A stretch of DNA of 64,000 nt from Inquilinus ginsengisoli_A (GCF_031453975.1 NZ_JAVDPW010000003.1:186001-250000); one strand, 5' to 3'. Shown: positions 43,726 to 53,027, counted from the first letter of the stretch. Translations and numbers: made by a program. The notes: generated by a model from the sequence alone, not told the origin.

Positions 43726-46103
43726 GGCGTCGTCGGCGCCGGCGTTTCGGAAGCGGGCTTGGCCGCGGCATCGCTGCCGGCGGCCAGCCGCTGCACCGCC
43801 AGGGTCGACAGGCCCTGCAGCGCCGTCTCGGCGGCCAGGCGGGACTCGGCCTGGGTGCGCCACGCCGCCATGGCCGAGGCCGCGGGGCCGGACAGGCCCT
43901 TCACCGCCTCGACCGCGCCGGCCAGGTCGCCGCGCTGCAGCCGGCCCTCGGCCCGGGCCAGCACCGCGTCGGTGCCGTCGCCTTCGACCTCGCCCGGGGC
44001 CGGGCGGACGCTGACCAGGTCCTCGACCACCGACAGGCTGCGGTCGATCCAGTCGCCGCTCTGCGGCTTGTCGGCCTTGCGCGCCGCTTCGGCCGCCTGG
44101 ACGAAGCCGGTCGCCAGCGCGGCGCGGCTGGGCACGCCCTTCGCCGCCGGCTCCAGCGCCGCCACCGCATTGGCCATGGCAGGGTCGCTCTGCGCCAGGC
44201 CGCGCAGCAGCGTCAGGGTCTCGGCCAGCGGTGCGCCGCTGTCGATCGCGCTGCGCAGCTGGCCGGCGGCCAGGCTCAGCGCCTGGGCGCCGCTGTCGTT
44301 GCTGCGCAGCCGTTCGACCGCGGCCTTCACCGTGTCGACCTGCTGCTGCAGCGTCGCCAGGGTCGATGCATTGGCCTGGTTGCCGGAGGACAGGGTGGCG
44401 ACGGTCTCGCTCAGCGTCTTCACCGCGGCCTGCGCCGATTCCAGCGCGGCGATCCGGGTCTCCAGCGCCGCCACCGCTTCCGGGGCGGGGCCGGCGGCCG
44501 GCGGCGTGGCCGGCTGCTGCGCCGGGGCAACGTTGCCCGGGGCCGGCGGCTGCCCGCCGAGCTGGTCCAGCTTCTGCTGCAGCGCATCGACCCGGGCGGC
44601 CAGGTCGGCCCGGCCCTTCTCGATCGCCGCCGGGTCCAGCGCGCCCTCGGGCGGCTTCTCCAGCGCCTCGACCCGCTTGCCCAGGCCGTCGATCGCCTCG
44701 GCGGTGCCGGAGGGCAGATCGGCCAGGCGCTTCTCGATGAAGGCGACGCGGTCACCCAGCGTCGGCGAGCCCTGGGTGGCCGGGGCAGGGGTGGAGGGGC
44801 CGAACACGCTCGGCGACCAGATCGGGGCGGTCGCCGACACCGCCGCGGCGACGATGGCGACGAGCGCCGCGGTCCAGGCCGATTTCGCGACGTTGCCCGG
44901 CGGTTCGGCCGGGGGCGGCGGCGGGATCGTGGGCGGGCCGACCCGGGGAGGGCCGGGCGGGTTCTCGGGGTCGGAGAGGTCGGACGGCTCCGACACGCCT
45001 TCCTCCGGCGTCGCCGGGCGGGTGCGCGCCAGCTCGGCCGGGTCGAGTTGGATGCCATGGGTCTTGGCGGCCGCCTGGATGTCGGCGTGGCGCTGCTCGG
45101 GGATGGCGTTGCGCCGCTTCCAGCCCTGCACGGTGGTCACCGGCACCGTCAGCTTCGCCGCCATCGGCCGGATGCCGCCGAAGGCCTCGATGATCCGCTC
45201 GGTCGCGGTCAGCGCCTCGCCGGTCTCGCCGGCGACGGGCAGCCCGTCCTCGGGCGGCACCGGCGGCGCAACGGCTTCCGGGCTGGCCGACACGTCGTCC
45301 GGCTGCTGGGGGTCGAGCCGCGCTGCCGCAGCGTCGCCTGGCTTGTCGGGGGTCGGGTCCATACCGTTCGCCGTCCTCGTCCTTTGCTCGGCGGGAAGAT
45401 CGGATAGCCGCGCCAGAAGCGACGGCGAATCCGGTCTTTCCGCGATTCGCACCGCTCGCCAGGGCGACGGGTCCAGCGCCTGGGCGACGGCAGGGCTCAG
45501 GCAGACCGCCGTGAGTCCGGCGAGGCGGTGGGTCAGATCCACCCGGGCCGCGAGGGTAGCAAAGACCTTCGCGGTGCGGGGAGAGAAAAACACCACCCCC
45601 TCCAGCCGCGGATCGGCCAGCGCTGCCACCGCGGCCGACGGCAGCGCCGCGGCCGGCCGGGCGCGGTACAGCACGATGCGCCGCACGGTGAAGCCGGCGG
45701 GCGCCAGCAGTGCGCCGAGATCCTGCGCCTGGTCCTCGCCGGAGGGGTGAAGCAGGGCGCCCGAGCCGGGGTTCAGCCGGTCGCGGACCAGCGCGGCCAG
45801 CTCGATGCCGCCGCCCGCCGCGCTGATGACGTCGTGGAAGTCCAGGCTCCGCGCCAGCTCCGCGGTGGCATCGCCGACCGCCAGAACGGGTATGTCGCGC
45901 CGCGCCACCCGCCGGGCGAATGCGTCGATGCCGTTGCGGCTGGTCGCCAGCACCGCCTGGACGCCGTCGAGCGCGATCGGCCCGGGGTCGACCGGCTCGA
46001 TCTCCAGGATCGGCGCGATCACCGGGTCGAGGCCGCGGTCGCGCATGGCGTCGGCGAAGCGTTCGGCCTCCTCGCGCGGCCGGGTGATGAGCCAGCGCGT
46101 CAT
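43722..46103 (-). CDS. hemD: uroporphyrinogen-III synthase fused to HTH/TM/mitofilin-like protein
   Basis: One open frame of 793 residues. Residues 1-247 are HemD: MTRWLITRPREEAERFA, VQAVLATSRNGIDAFARR, VVFFSPRTAKVF. Then a proline-rich acidic linker, an HTH-like segment near 290-345 (PMAAKLTVPVTTVQGWKRR), a membrane helix near 405-430, and a coiled-coil and mitofilin-like C-terminus. In relatives HemD and the mitofilin-like protein are usually separate genes. An internal ATG at 45362 behind AGGACGAGG could also yield the second part alone. Lies 13 bp after hemC. Confidence 0.82.
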   Translation of the reverse strand: MTRWLITRPREEAERFADAMRDRGLDPVIAPILEIEPVDPGPIALDGVQAVLATSRNGIDAFARRVARRDIPVLAVGDATAELARSLDFHDVISAAGGGIELAALVRDRLNPGSGALLHPSGEDQAQDLGALLAPAGFTVRRIVLYRARPAAALPSAAVAALADPRLEGVVFFSPRTAKVFATLAARVDLTHRLAGLTAVCLSPAVAQALDPSPWRAVRIAERPDSPSLLARLSDLPAEQRTRTANGMDPTPDKPGDAAAARLDPQQPDDVSASPEAVAPPVPPEDGLPVAGETGEALTATERIIEAFGGIRPMAAKLTVPVTTVQGWKRRNAIPEQRHADIQAAAKTHGIQLDPAELARTRPATPEEGVSEPSDLSDPENPPGPPRVGPPTIPPPPPAEPPGNVAKSAWTAALVAIVAAAVSATAPIWSPSVFGPSTPAPATQGSPTLGDRVAFIEKRLADLPSGTAEAIDGLGKRVEALEKPPEGALDPAAIEKGRADLAARVDALQQKLDQLGGQPPAPGNVAPAQQPATPPAAGPAPEAVAALETRIAALESAQAAVKTLSETVATLSSGNQANASTLATLQQQVDTVKAAVERLRSNDSGAQALSLAAGQLRSAIDSGAPLAETLTLLRGLAQSDPAMANAVAALEPAAKGVPSRAALATGFVQAAEAARKADKPQSGDWIDRSLSVVEDLVSVRPAPGEVEGDGTDAVLARAEGRLQRGDLAGAVEAVKGLSGPAASAMAAWRTQAESRLAAETALQGLSTLAVQRLAAGSDAAAKPASETPAPTTP

Positions 46104-46116
46104 CCCGCCCTCGCCA

Positions 46117-47049
46117 TTATGGGACCAGGAAGCGCGGCCCGATGCGACGGCGCAGCGCCTCGCCGGCCTCGGCGCCCAGCTGCGCGGCCTCGGCGCGGGG
46201 GCCGGACCGCCGGTCCTCATGCATCTCGCTGCCGTCGGGCAGGGCGACGCGCGAGGTCAGGGTCAGGGTGCCGTCTGGGCCCAGATCGGCCAGGGCCGCG
46301 ATCGGGGTGCGGCAATTGCCCTCCAGCGCGGTCAGCAGGCTGCGCTCCGCCGCCACCCGGTCGCCGGTGTCGCGGCAATGCAGGGCGTCCAGCAGGCGGC
46401 GCACCGGCGCGTCGTCGGCGCGGCACTCGATGCCGATGGCGCCCTGGGCGGCGGCCGGCAGCATCTCCTCGGGTTCCAGCACGGCCGAGACCCGGTCGGT
46501 CCGCCCCAGCCGCTTCAGCCCGGCCAGGGCCAGCAGGGTGGCGTCGACCGTGCCGGCATCCAGCTTGGCCAGGCGGGTGCCGACATTGCCGCGGAACGGC
46601 ACGATCGACAGATCCGGGCGCAGCGCCAGCACCTGGGCCTGGCGGCGCAGGCTTGAGGTGCCGACCACGGCCCCGGGCTTCAGCGCGGCCAGGCTGCCGG
46701 CGCCGTCCCGCGCGAACAGCGCGTCGCGCGGGTCCTCGCGCGGCAGCAGGGCGCCGATCACCAGGCCGTCGGGCAGCCAGGTCGGCATGTCCTTCATCGA
46801 ATGCACGGCGAGGTCGAGGCTGCGGTCCAGCAGGCCGTCCTCGATCTCCTTGGTGAACAGGCCCTTGCCGCCGATCTCGGACAGCGGCCGGTCCTGCACC
46901 GTGTCGCCGGTGGTGCGGATGACGACGATCTCGACCGCGCCAGGCACGGCCAGGGCCGGATGGGCGTCGGCCAGGCGCCGCCGCGTCTCCTCGGCCTGGA
47001 TGAGGGCGAGCGGGCTGCCGCGCGTCCCGATGCGAAGAACAGGGGTCAT
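46117..47049 (-). CDS. hemC: hydroxymethylbilane synthase (porphobilinogen deaminase)
   Basis: 310 residues from the ATG at 47049. IGTRGSPLALIQAEE, LAVHSMKDMPTWLP, VGTSSLRRQAQVLALRPD and the dipyrromethane cofactor Cys in LEGNCRTPIAALA. Joins four porphobilinogens in the cytoplasm; first gene of hemC-hemD-hemY. Confidence 0.95.
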   Translation of the reverse strand: MTPVLRIGTRGSPLALIQAEETRRRLADAHPALAVPGAVEIVVIRTTGDTVQDRPLSEIGGKGLFTKEIEDGLLDRSLDLAVHSMKDMPTWLPDGLVIGALLPREDPRDALFARDGAGSLAALKPGAVVGTSSLRRQAQVLALRPDLSIVPFRGNVGTRLAKLDAGTVDATLLALAGLKRLGRTDRVSAVLEPEEMLPAAAQGAIGIECRADDAPVRRLLDALHCRDTGDRVAAERSLLTALEGNCRTPIAALADLGPDGTLTLTSRVALPDGSEMHEDRRSGPRAEAAQLGAEAGEALRRRIGPRFLVP

Positions 47050-47135
47050 GACCCGCGTTCTAGAAGCCCCGGGCGCGGGGGGCAAGCCGCGCGGCCCGGT
47101 TGCGGCGACGTGGCCATCCGATGGCGGTGACGGTC

Positions 47136-47152
47136 TTGCCAAATTTTGCCAA
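47136..47152. promoter_or_regulatory. TTGCCAA direct repeats, candidate ParD operator
   Basis: TTGCCAA at 47136-47142 and 47146-47152, 10 bp apart centre to centre, i.e. one helical turn, 20 bp before parD. Ribbon-helix-helix antitoxins bind such phased repeats. Could also affect the divergent hemC promoter. Confidence 0.4.
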
Positions 47153-47171
47153 GGCCCCCATTCTTCCCCTC

Positions 47172-47423
47172 ATGAGCACGATGAACATCTCCCTGCCCGA
47201 GAGCCTGAAGTCCTTTGTCGACGAGCAGGTCAGCCAGCGCGGCTACGGCACCAGCAGCGAGTATGTGCGCGAGCTGATCCGGAAGGACCAGGATCGCCAG
47301 AGGCTTCGCGGTTTCCTGCTCGCAGGGGCCGAGTCGCCGTCCACTTCTCCCGTCGACGCCGCCTATTTCGAAGGTCTGCGCGACCGGATCCGTCGGGCCG
47401 CCAAGCCCGATGACCGGGGGTGA
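47172..47423 (+). CDS. parD: ParD-type antitoxin (ribbon-helix-helix)
   Basis: 83 residues. MNISLPESLKSFVDEQVSQR and GTSSEYVRELIRKDQDRQ show the ribbon-helix-helix and the ParD/CopG-type body. Overlaps parE by 4 bp. Confidence 0.9.
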   Translation: MSTMNISLPESLKSFVDEQVSQRGYGTSSEYVRELIRKDQDRQRLRGFLLAGAESPSTSPVDAAYFEGLRDRIRRAAKPDDRG

Positions 47424-47749
47424 CGGCCAAGCCAGTCGTTCCGCGTGAGCGGGCCAGGCAGGATGTCGACGACGCGATCGCACACTATCTCGCCGAGGGG
47501 GCGGACGAGGCTGCGCTCGGCTTCATCGATGCCCTGGAGCAAGCCTATGCCCAGATCAGCCGTCACCCGGCCGCAGGGTCACCCCGCCATGCCCATGAGC
47601 TGAACCTGCCGGGGTTGCGGTCCTGGCTGCTGGCGGGCTACCCCCATCTGGTCTTCTACGTCGAGTGCGACGATCGCATCGATGTCTGGCGCGTCCTGCA
47701 CGGCCAACGGGACATCCCGGCCTGGATGCAGGAGCCCGACGTCCCGTGA
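47420..47749 (+). CDS. parE: ParE/RelE-superfamily toxin
   Basis: 109 residues, GTG overlapping the antitoxin stop. ERARQDVDDAIAHYLAEG, ALEQAYAQISRHPAAGS, HLVFYVECDDRIDVWRVLHGQRDIP (part: VFYVECDDRIDVWRVLHG) are the ParE strands and helix. Sits between hemC and tsaD, which usually face each other directly in alphaproteobacteria. Confidence 0.9.
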   Translation: MTAKPVVPRERARQDVDDAIAHYLAEGADEAALGFIDALEQAYAQISRHPAAGSPRHAHELNLPGLRSWLLAGYPHLVFYVECDDRIDVWRVLHGQRDIPAWMQEPDVP

Positions 47750-47810
47750 AGGCTGCCCTGCCGCTCCCATCCTTTCGTCGCGCGGCCGGACCGCCTATAT
47801 CGGGCCGATC

Positions 47811-48866
47811 ATGATCGTGCTCGGCATCGAGACCTCCTGCGACGAGACGGCGGCGGCCCTGGTGGACGACCAGCGGCGCATCCTCGCCAATGTCGTGCTC
47901 AGCCAGATCGAGGACCACGCCCCCTATGGCGGCGTGGTGCCCGAGGTGGCGGCGCGCGCCCATCTGGCCCATCTCGACGGCATCATCCGCCAGGCGCTGG
48001 CCGAGGCCGGACTCGGGCTCGACGCGGTCGACGGCATCGCCGTCACCGCCGGGCCGGGGCTGATCGGCGGCGTCGCCGTCGGGGTGATGACCGCCAAGGG
48101 CATCGCCGCCGCCCGCGGCCTGCCCTTCCTCGGCGTCAATCATCTCGAAGGCCATGCCCTGACGGCGCGGCTGACCGACGGCATCGAATTCCCCTACCTG
48201 CTGCTGCTGGTCTCCGGCGGCCATTGCCAGCTGCTGTGCGTCGACGGGGTCGGCCGCTACCGGCGCTGGGGCACCACCATCGACGACGCGGTGGGCGAGG
48301 CCTTCGACAAGGTCGCCAAGATGCTCGGCCTCGGTCATCCCGGCGGGCCGCTGGTCGAAGCCGCCGCCCGCGGCGGCGACCCCAGGCGCTTCGCCCTGCC
48401 GCGGCCGATGATCGGCCGGCCGGACTGCAACTTCTCCTTCTCCGGCCTCAAGACCGCGGTGCGCCGCGCCGTCGCCGGGCTGCCGCAGCCGCTGGCCGCG
48501 CAGGATGTCGCCGATCTCTGCGCCGGCTTCCAGGACTCGGTCGCCGCGTCGCTGGCCGACCGGGCCAAGCGCGCCATCGCGATGTTTCACGTGGAACATT
48601 CCGGGAACGGAGCCTTCGTGGTGGCCGGCGGCGTCGCCGCCAACCAGATGCTGCGCGCCCGCCTGTCGGCGGTGGCGGAGGCGGCGGGGATGCGCTTCAT
48701 CGCGCCGCCGCTGAAGCTGTGCACCGACAACGGCGCGATGATCGCCTGGGCCGGGCTGGAGCGGCTGCGCCTCGGCCTGGTCGACGGGCTGGACTGCGCG
48801 CCGCGGCCGCGCTGGCCGCTGGATCCGACCGCCGCCGCCGCGACCGGCGCCGGGGTCAAGGCATGA
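47811..48866 (+). CDS. tsaD: tRNA N6-threonylcarbamoyladenosine transferase
   Basis: 351 residues from the ATG at 47811. VLGIETSCDETAAALV, metal-binding His pair in RAHLAHLDG, LVSGGHCQL, DDAVGEAFDKVAKMLGLGHPGG (part) and a C-terminal TDNGAMIAWAGLERL. Installs t6A37 on ANN-decoding tRNAs. Overlaps gpsA by 4 bp. Confidence 0.95.
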   Translation: MIVLGIETSCDETAAALVDDQRRILANVVLSQIEDHAPYGGVVPEVAARAHLAHLDGIIRQALAEAGLGLDAVDGIAVTAGPGLIGGVAVGVMTAKGIAAARGLPFLGVNHLEGHALTARLTDGIEFPYLLLLVSGGHCQLLCVDGVGRYRRWGTTIDDAVGEAFDKVAKMLGLGHPGGPLVEAAARGGDPRRFALPRPMIGRPDCNFSFSGLKTAVRRAVAGLPQPLAAQDVADLCAGFQDSVAASLADRAKRAIAMFHVEHSGNGAFVVAGGVAANQMLRARLSAVAEAAGMRFIAPPLKLCTDNGAMIAWAGLERLRLGLVDGLDCAPRPRWPLDPTAAAATGAGVKA

Positions 48867-49846
48867 GCCGGCGGGTCGCCGTGATCGGCGCCGGCGCCTG
48901 GGGCACGGCGCTGGCGCAGAGCTTCGCCGCGGCCGGGCATCCGGTCACCCTGTGGGCCCGCGATCCCGACCGTGCCGCGGCGATCCAGGGCACCCGCGAG
49001 AACGCGGCCTATCTGCCCGGCATCGGGCTGCATCCCGGCATCGCCGTCACCGCCGACCTGGCCGCGATCGGCGGGGATCTGCGCCTGCTCGCCGCGCCGG
49101 CGCAGCATCTGCGCGCCATCCTGCAGCGCCTGCCGCCGCGGCCGGGGCCGCTGCTGATCACCGCCAAGGGCATCGAGACCGCGACCGGGCGGTTCATGGA
49201 CGAGATCGCGGCGGAGACCCGGCCGGAGGCGGCGCCGGTGCTGCTGTCCGGCCCCAGCTTCGCCGAGGAGGTGGCGCGCGGCCTGCCGACGGCGCTGACC
49301 CTGGCCTGCGCCGATGCCGAGGCCGGCGCCGCCCTGGCCCGCAGCCTGGGCCACCGGACGCTGCGGCTGTACTGGACCGAGGATCTGCGCGGCGTCGCCC
49401 TGGGCGGCGCGTTGAAGAACGTGCTGGCGATCGCCGCCGGCATCGTCACCGGCCGGGGCCTGGGCGAGAACGCCCGGGCGGCGCTGGTCACCCGCGGCCT
49501 GGCCGAGATGATGCGGCTGGGCGCCGGGCTCGGGGGACGGCCGGAGACGCTGATGGGCCTGTCTGGCCTGGGCGACCTGCTGCTGACCGCCTGCAGCGCC
49601 ACCAGCCGCAACACCTCGCTGGGCATCGCGCTGGGGCAGGGGCGCAGCCTGGCCGAGATCCTCGGCGCCCGCCGGTCGGTCACCGAAGGGGTGTGGACGG
49701 CGGCGGCGGCGGCGCGGCTGGCGGCCAAGGCCGGCATCGACGCGCCGGTGATCGACGCGGTGGATGCGGTGCTGAACCGCGGTGCCGCGATCGACACCGC
49801 CGTCGCCGGCCTGCTGCTGCGCCCGGCGAAACGCGAGGCCCAGTAA
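48863..49846 (+). CDS. gpsA: glycerol-3-phosphate dehydrogenase [NAD(P)+]
   Basis: 327 residues. VIGAGAWGTALAQSFA cofactor site, KGIETATGRFMDEI, LSGPSFAEEVARGLPTA and the catalytic-Lys stretch GALKNVLAIAAGI. MGLSGLGDLLLTC-like text follows (GLSGLGDLLLTACS). Supplies G3P for phospholipids. Confidence 0.95.
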   Translation: MSRRVAVIGAGAWGTALAQSFAAAGHPVTLWARDPDRAAAIQGTRENAAYLPGIGLHPGIAVTADLAAIGGDLRLLAAPAQHLRAILQRLPPRPGPLLITAKGIETATGRFMDEIAAETRPEAAPVLLSGPSFAEEVARGLPTALTLACADAEAGAALARSLGHRTLRLYWTEDLRGVALGGALKNVLAIAAGIVTGRGLGENARAALVTRGLAEMMRLGAGLGGRPETLMGLSGLGDLLLTACSATSRNTSLGIALGQGRSLAEILGARRSVTEGVWTAAAAARLAAKAGIDAPVIDAVDAVLNRGAAIDTAVAGLLLRPAKREAQ

Positions 49847-49927
49847 GCTCAGGCGCGGCCTGGAAACCCGGTGCCGTTTCCGCTAGCGTCCCGATCCCAT
49901 GACCATTTCGTTGCAAGAGGCCGACTC

Positions 49928-50344
49928 GTGAACCACTGGCTGGTGAAGTCCGAACCCGTGAAATGGGGCTGGAGTCAGATGGTGAAGGCCAAGCGCACCC
50001 ATTGGGACGGGGTGCGCAACTACCAGGCCTCGAACAACCTCAAGGCGATGAAGCTGGGCGACCACGCCTTCTTCTACCATTCGAACGAGGGGCTGGAGAT
50101 CGTCGGCATCGTCGAGATCGTGCGCGAATACTACCCGGACCCCAGCGACGAGAAGGGCCGCTTCGGCATGGTCGACGTCCAGGCGGTCCGGCCGCTGAAG
50201 ACCCCGGTGACGCTGAAGCAGATGAAGGCGGACCCGGAGCTGTCCGGCCTCGGCCTGATCCGCCAGGGTCGCCTGTCGGTCAGCCCGGTCTCGGAGGCCG
50301 AATGGGCGCATATCTGCCGGCTCGGCGGCATCGACCCGGCGTGA
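49928..50344 (+). CDS. EVE domain protein
   Basis: 138 residues, GTG start. WLVKSEPVKWGWSQM, DGVRNYQASNNLKAMKLGDHAFFYHSN (part: VRNYQASNNLKAM) and EIVGIVEIVREYYPD match EVE (PUA-like) proteins, which are thought to recognise modified bases in DNA or RNA. Commonly found beside gpsA in alphaproteobacteria. Confidence 0.93.
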   Translation: MNHWLVKSEPVKWGWSQMVKAKRTHWDGVRNYQASNNLKAMKLGDHAFFYHSNEGLEIVGIVEIVREYYPDPSDEKGRFGMVDVQAVRPLKTPVTLKQMKADPELSGLGLIRQGRLSVSPVSEAEWAHICRLGGIDPA

Positions 50345-50359
50345 CATGAGCGCCCCGGC

Positions 50360-51100
50360 ATGACCGACCGCGCCGCCGACATCGATGTCTGGACGGCCGA
50401 GGTCGCCGAGGACGACCCCGGGGACGACCGAAATGTCGAGGCCTGCTGGCCGCTGCTGACCGAGGCGGAGCGGGCCCGCGCCGCGCGCTTTGCCGTGCCG
50501 GGCGACCGCCGGCGCTTCGCCTGCGCCCGGGTGCTGCTGCGCCGGCTGCTGGAGGCGAAGACGGGTGTTCCCGCCCGGGAGTGGGACTTCGCCGCCGGCG
50601 ACCACGGCAAGCCTTTCGTCTGCGCGCCGGAGGCCGGGCGGCGGATCGGCATCAACATCTCGCATGCCGAAGGCATGGTCGCCTGCGCCATGGCGCCGGG
50701 CACCATGATCGGGATCGACCTGGAATGGCTCGGCCGGGTGGTCGAGCCGCGCATCGCCGACCGCCGCTTTGCCGCGGCCGAGGCGGCCGCCCTGAAGGCG
50801 GTGCCGGCCGACCGCCGCCGCGAGGCCTTCCTCGACCTGTGGACGGTCAAGGAGGCCTATGTGAAGGCGCTGGGCGGCGGCCTGACCATCTCGCTCGACG
50901 GCTTCGTGGTCGATGCCGTGTCGGACCGGCCGGTGGTGCGTTTCCTCGACCCGGCGGTGGACGGCGCGTCCTGGCATTTCCGCCACTGGCGGCCATCACC
51001 CCGGCATGTGCTGGGCCTCGCCGTGCGCTGGCCGGGGGCCGAGCCGGTCATCGCGGTCCGGCACGTTCCCCTGCCGGCGGGGCTCCTGGCCCCGGGCTGA
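50360..51100 (+). CDS. 4'-phosphopantetheinyl transferase (Sfp type)
   Basis: 246 residues. FACARVLLRRLLEAKTG, IGINISHAEGMVACAM, GIDLEWLGR and DLWTVKEAYVKALGGGL carry the metal and CoA-binding residues of Sfp-type enzymes, which load carrier proteins of polyketide, peptide or lysine pathways. No such synthase is in the window. The last 53 bp overlap the tail of the opposing phosphoesterase gene. Confidence 0.9.
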   Translation: MTDRAADIDVWTAEVAEDDPGDDRNVEACWPLLTEAERARAARFAVPGDRRRFACARVLLRRLLEAKTGVPAREWDFAAGDHGKPFVCAPEAGRRIGINISHAEGMVACAMAPGTMIGIDLEWLGRVVEPRIADRRFAAAEAAALKAVPADRRREAFLDLWTVKEAYVKALGGGLTISLDGFVVDAVSDRPVVRFLDPAVDGASWHFRHWRPSPRHVLGLAVRWPGAEPVIAVRHVPLPAGLLAPG

Positions 51101-51917
51101 CCGGGCCGGGCAGGATCTCGCGCAGATAGGCGGCGACGCCGTAATGCTGCTCCCACTGATAGGGGTAGCCCAGCGACACTTCTTCGAACCGGGTGCCGTC
51201 GCGCCAGTCGGTGTGGCGGACATGCAGGTGGCCGCTGACCACCACTCGGGCCCGGAAGCGGGTGTGCCACTCCTCGGTCAGGGTGGTGCCGCACCAGGGG
51301 CTGAAGCGCGGGATGCGCGGGATGCGCACCAGGTCGCGGCGCAAGGGGTGATGGTTGACCAGCACCATCGGCAGGCGGGCGGGCAGCGCGGCCAGCCGCT
51401 CGGCGGTCGCCGCGATCCGGGCCCGGCACCACTCCTGGCGCGTCGGATACGGGTCGGGGTACAGCAGCAGCTCGTCGGCGCAGACCGCGCTCTCCTCCGC
51501 CGCCCAGGCCACCACCTCCTCCAGCGGCAGGTCCGGCGGGCGGAAGCTGTAGTCGTAGAGCAGGAACAGCGGCGCGATCACATGCTCGCCGCCGGGGCCG
51601 GGCCAGATCGGGTAGGGATCTTCCGGCGTGGTCACCCCGTGCCGGCGGGCCAGGGCGACCAGCGATTCGTAACGCTCGACGCCGCGGGGCGCCGCCGGGC
51701 TGCGGGCGCGGGTCCAAAGCTCGTGATTGCCCGGTACCCAGATCAGCCTGGCGAATTTCCCGGCCAACGCGGTGAAGGCGCGGTCCAGCCCGTCGGCGCT
51801 TTCGGCGATGTCGCCGCCCAGGATCAGCCAGTCCTCGGGATAGGCGGGCAGGGCCTCGATCCGCTCGAAGCTGGCGTCGGAGGCGAGGTGGAGGTCGCTG
51901 ATGGCGAGCAGGCGCAT
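51048..51917 (-). CDS. calcineurin-like metallophosphoesterase
   Basis: 289 residues. All metal motifs are present: AISDLHL, LGGDIAE, VPGNHELW, VNHHP and SGHLHVRH. Cytoplasmic. The proline/glycine-rich C-terminus (GPVSPGPGAPPAGERAG) is encoded antisense to the end of the Sfp-type gene, so either tail may be functionally unimportant. Confidence 0.88.
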   Translation of the reverse strand: MRLLAISDLHLASDASFERIEALPAYPEDWLILGGDIAESADGLDRAFTALAGKFARLIWVPGNHELWTRARSPAAPRGVERYESLVALARRHGVTTPEDPYPIWPGPGGEHVIAPLFLLYDYSFRPPDLPLEEVVAWAAEESAVCADELLLYPDPYPTRQEWCRARIAATAERLAALPARLPMVLVNHHPLRRDLVRIPRIPRFSPWCGTTLTEEWHTRFRARVVVSGHLHVRHTDWRDGTRFEEVSLGYPYQWEQHYGVAAYLREILPGPVSPGPGAPPAGERAGPR

Positions 51918-51953
51918 GCGCCCAGCTTGGCCGGTCTCGGTCCGTCTGGCCAG

Positions 51954-52304
51954 CTATCGTCGGGTGCGGTGCATCGCCACGATGGCCTGCAGCTCGGCGT
52001 CGACATCGGAGCGCCAGCTGCGCGGCGCGTCGTCGGCCAGCTCGTCCGGGCTGGGCCGGGGTGGCGCCTCTGTCCCGCAGAACAGCTCCGGATACATGCC
52101 GGCGGCGCACAGCGCGAAGCCTTCGACCAGGAAGGCGACGATCCTCGACAGGAGTCCGCCGGGTGCGCCGGGTCGGGCATCCGCCGTGGGAGTGCGGACC
52201 TCGGCCCGCGGGACGAAGAGATGGACGGTGTGCTCGGGTCCGTCGGTCCGGACCCCGAAAGACGGCTCCGCAGGCTCTGCCACGATCGGCCAGTACGGTG
52301 TCAT
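51954..52304 (-). CDS. hypothetical protein
   Basis: About 116 residues from the ATG at 52304 behind GAGGGAA; a start at 52367 is possible. A beta-rich front (HTVHLFVPRAEV), a short hydrophobic segment (LLSRIVAFLVEGFALCAAGMY) and an acidic, helical end. No family recognised. Confidence 0.5.
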   Translation of the reverse strand: MTPYWPIVAEPAEPSFGVRTDGPEHTVHLFVPRAEVRTPTADARPGAPGGLLSRIVAFLVEGFALCAAGMYPELFCGTEAPPRPSPDELADDAPRSWRSDVDAELQAIVAMHRTRR

Positions 52305-52514
52305 CGCTGTTCCCTCGCTCGACGCGGCACCCGCGCTTCGGACAAGGGAAATCTCGTGCATCATCAATACGGAAGGATGTCAGAACCGGGCGGGATCGGT
52401 TGCCGGTGTAATATTCGTAAGGCCCTTCCTGGCCCCGGCATGCGCTAAGCTTGACCGTCTCGTGCCGCCCGGCTGCCCGGTCGGGCGGTGAGGTCGCCGA
52501 TCAGGAAACCCATC

Positions 52515-53027
52515 ATGACCCAGCGCGTGCATCCGACCATGATCCTGACCCCGGAGGAGGAGAAGCTGCTGCACGACCTGCGGCGGCAGAAGCCCAGCCG
52601 GGCGCGCAAGCCGGTGCCCGAGGCGGGGACCTTCGGCCAGAAGCTGGCGGACAGCGTCGCCGAGACGGTCGGGTCCTGGTCGTTCATCGTGATCCAGAGC
52701 ATCCTGCTCGCGCTGTGGATCGTGCTGAACCTGGTCGGCTGGATCCAGGCCTGGGACCCCTATCCCTTCATCCTGCTGAACCTGGCGCTGTCGTTCCAGG
52801 CCGCCTATTCGGCGCCGATCATCATGATGAGCCAGAACCGGCAGGCGGCGATCGACCGCCGCAACGCCGAGGGCGACTACCGCATCAACATCAAGGCGGA
52901 GCTGGAGATCGAGCAGCTGCACCAGAAGATCGACCTGCTGCGCGAGCAGGAGGTGGTGCGCCTGACCCAGGCGGTGGAACTGCTGCTGAAGCGGCTGGAC
53001 AGGACGGAAGGGCAGGGCGGCGATTGA
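52515..53027 (+). CDS. DUF1003 membrane protein
   Basis: 170 residues from the ATG at 52515. Two membrane helices around WSFIVIQSILLALWIVLNL and FILLNLALSFQAAYSAPIIMMSQNRQ (part: AAYSAPIIMMSQNRQ), the DUF1003 signature, then a coiled-coil tail. Function unknown in the family. Confidence 0.9.
   Translation: MTQRVHPTMILTPEEEKLLHDLRRQKPSRARKPVPEAGTFGQKLADSVAETVGSWSFIVIQSILLALWIVLNLVGWIQAWDPYPFILLNLALSFQAAYSAPIIMMSQNRQAAIDRRNAEGDYRINIKAELEIEQLHQKIDLLREQEVVRLTQAVELLLKRLDRTEGQGGD

Noticed and set aside
42472..45750. Very long open frame antisense to hemY/hemD
   Set aside because: Follows from high GC at third positions; no domain appears and the opposite strand holds clear heme genes.
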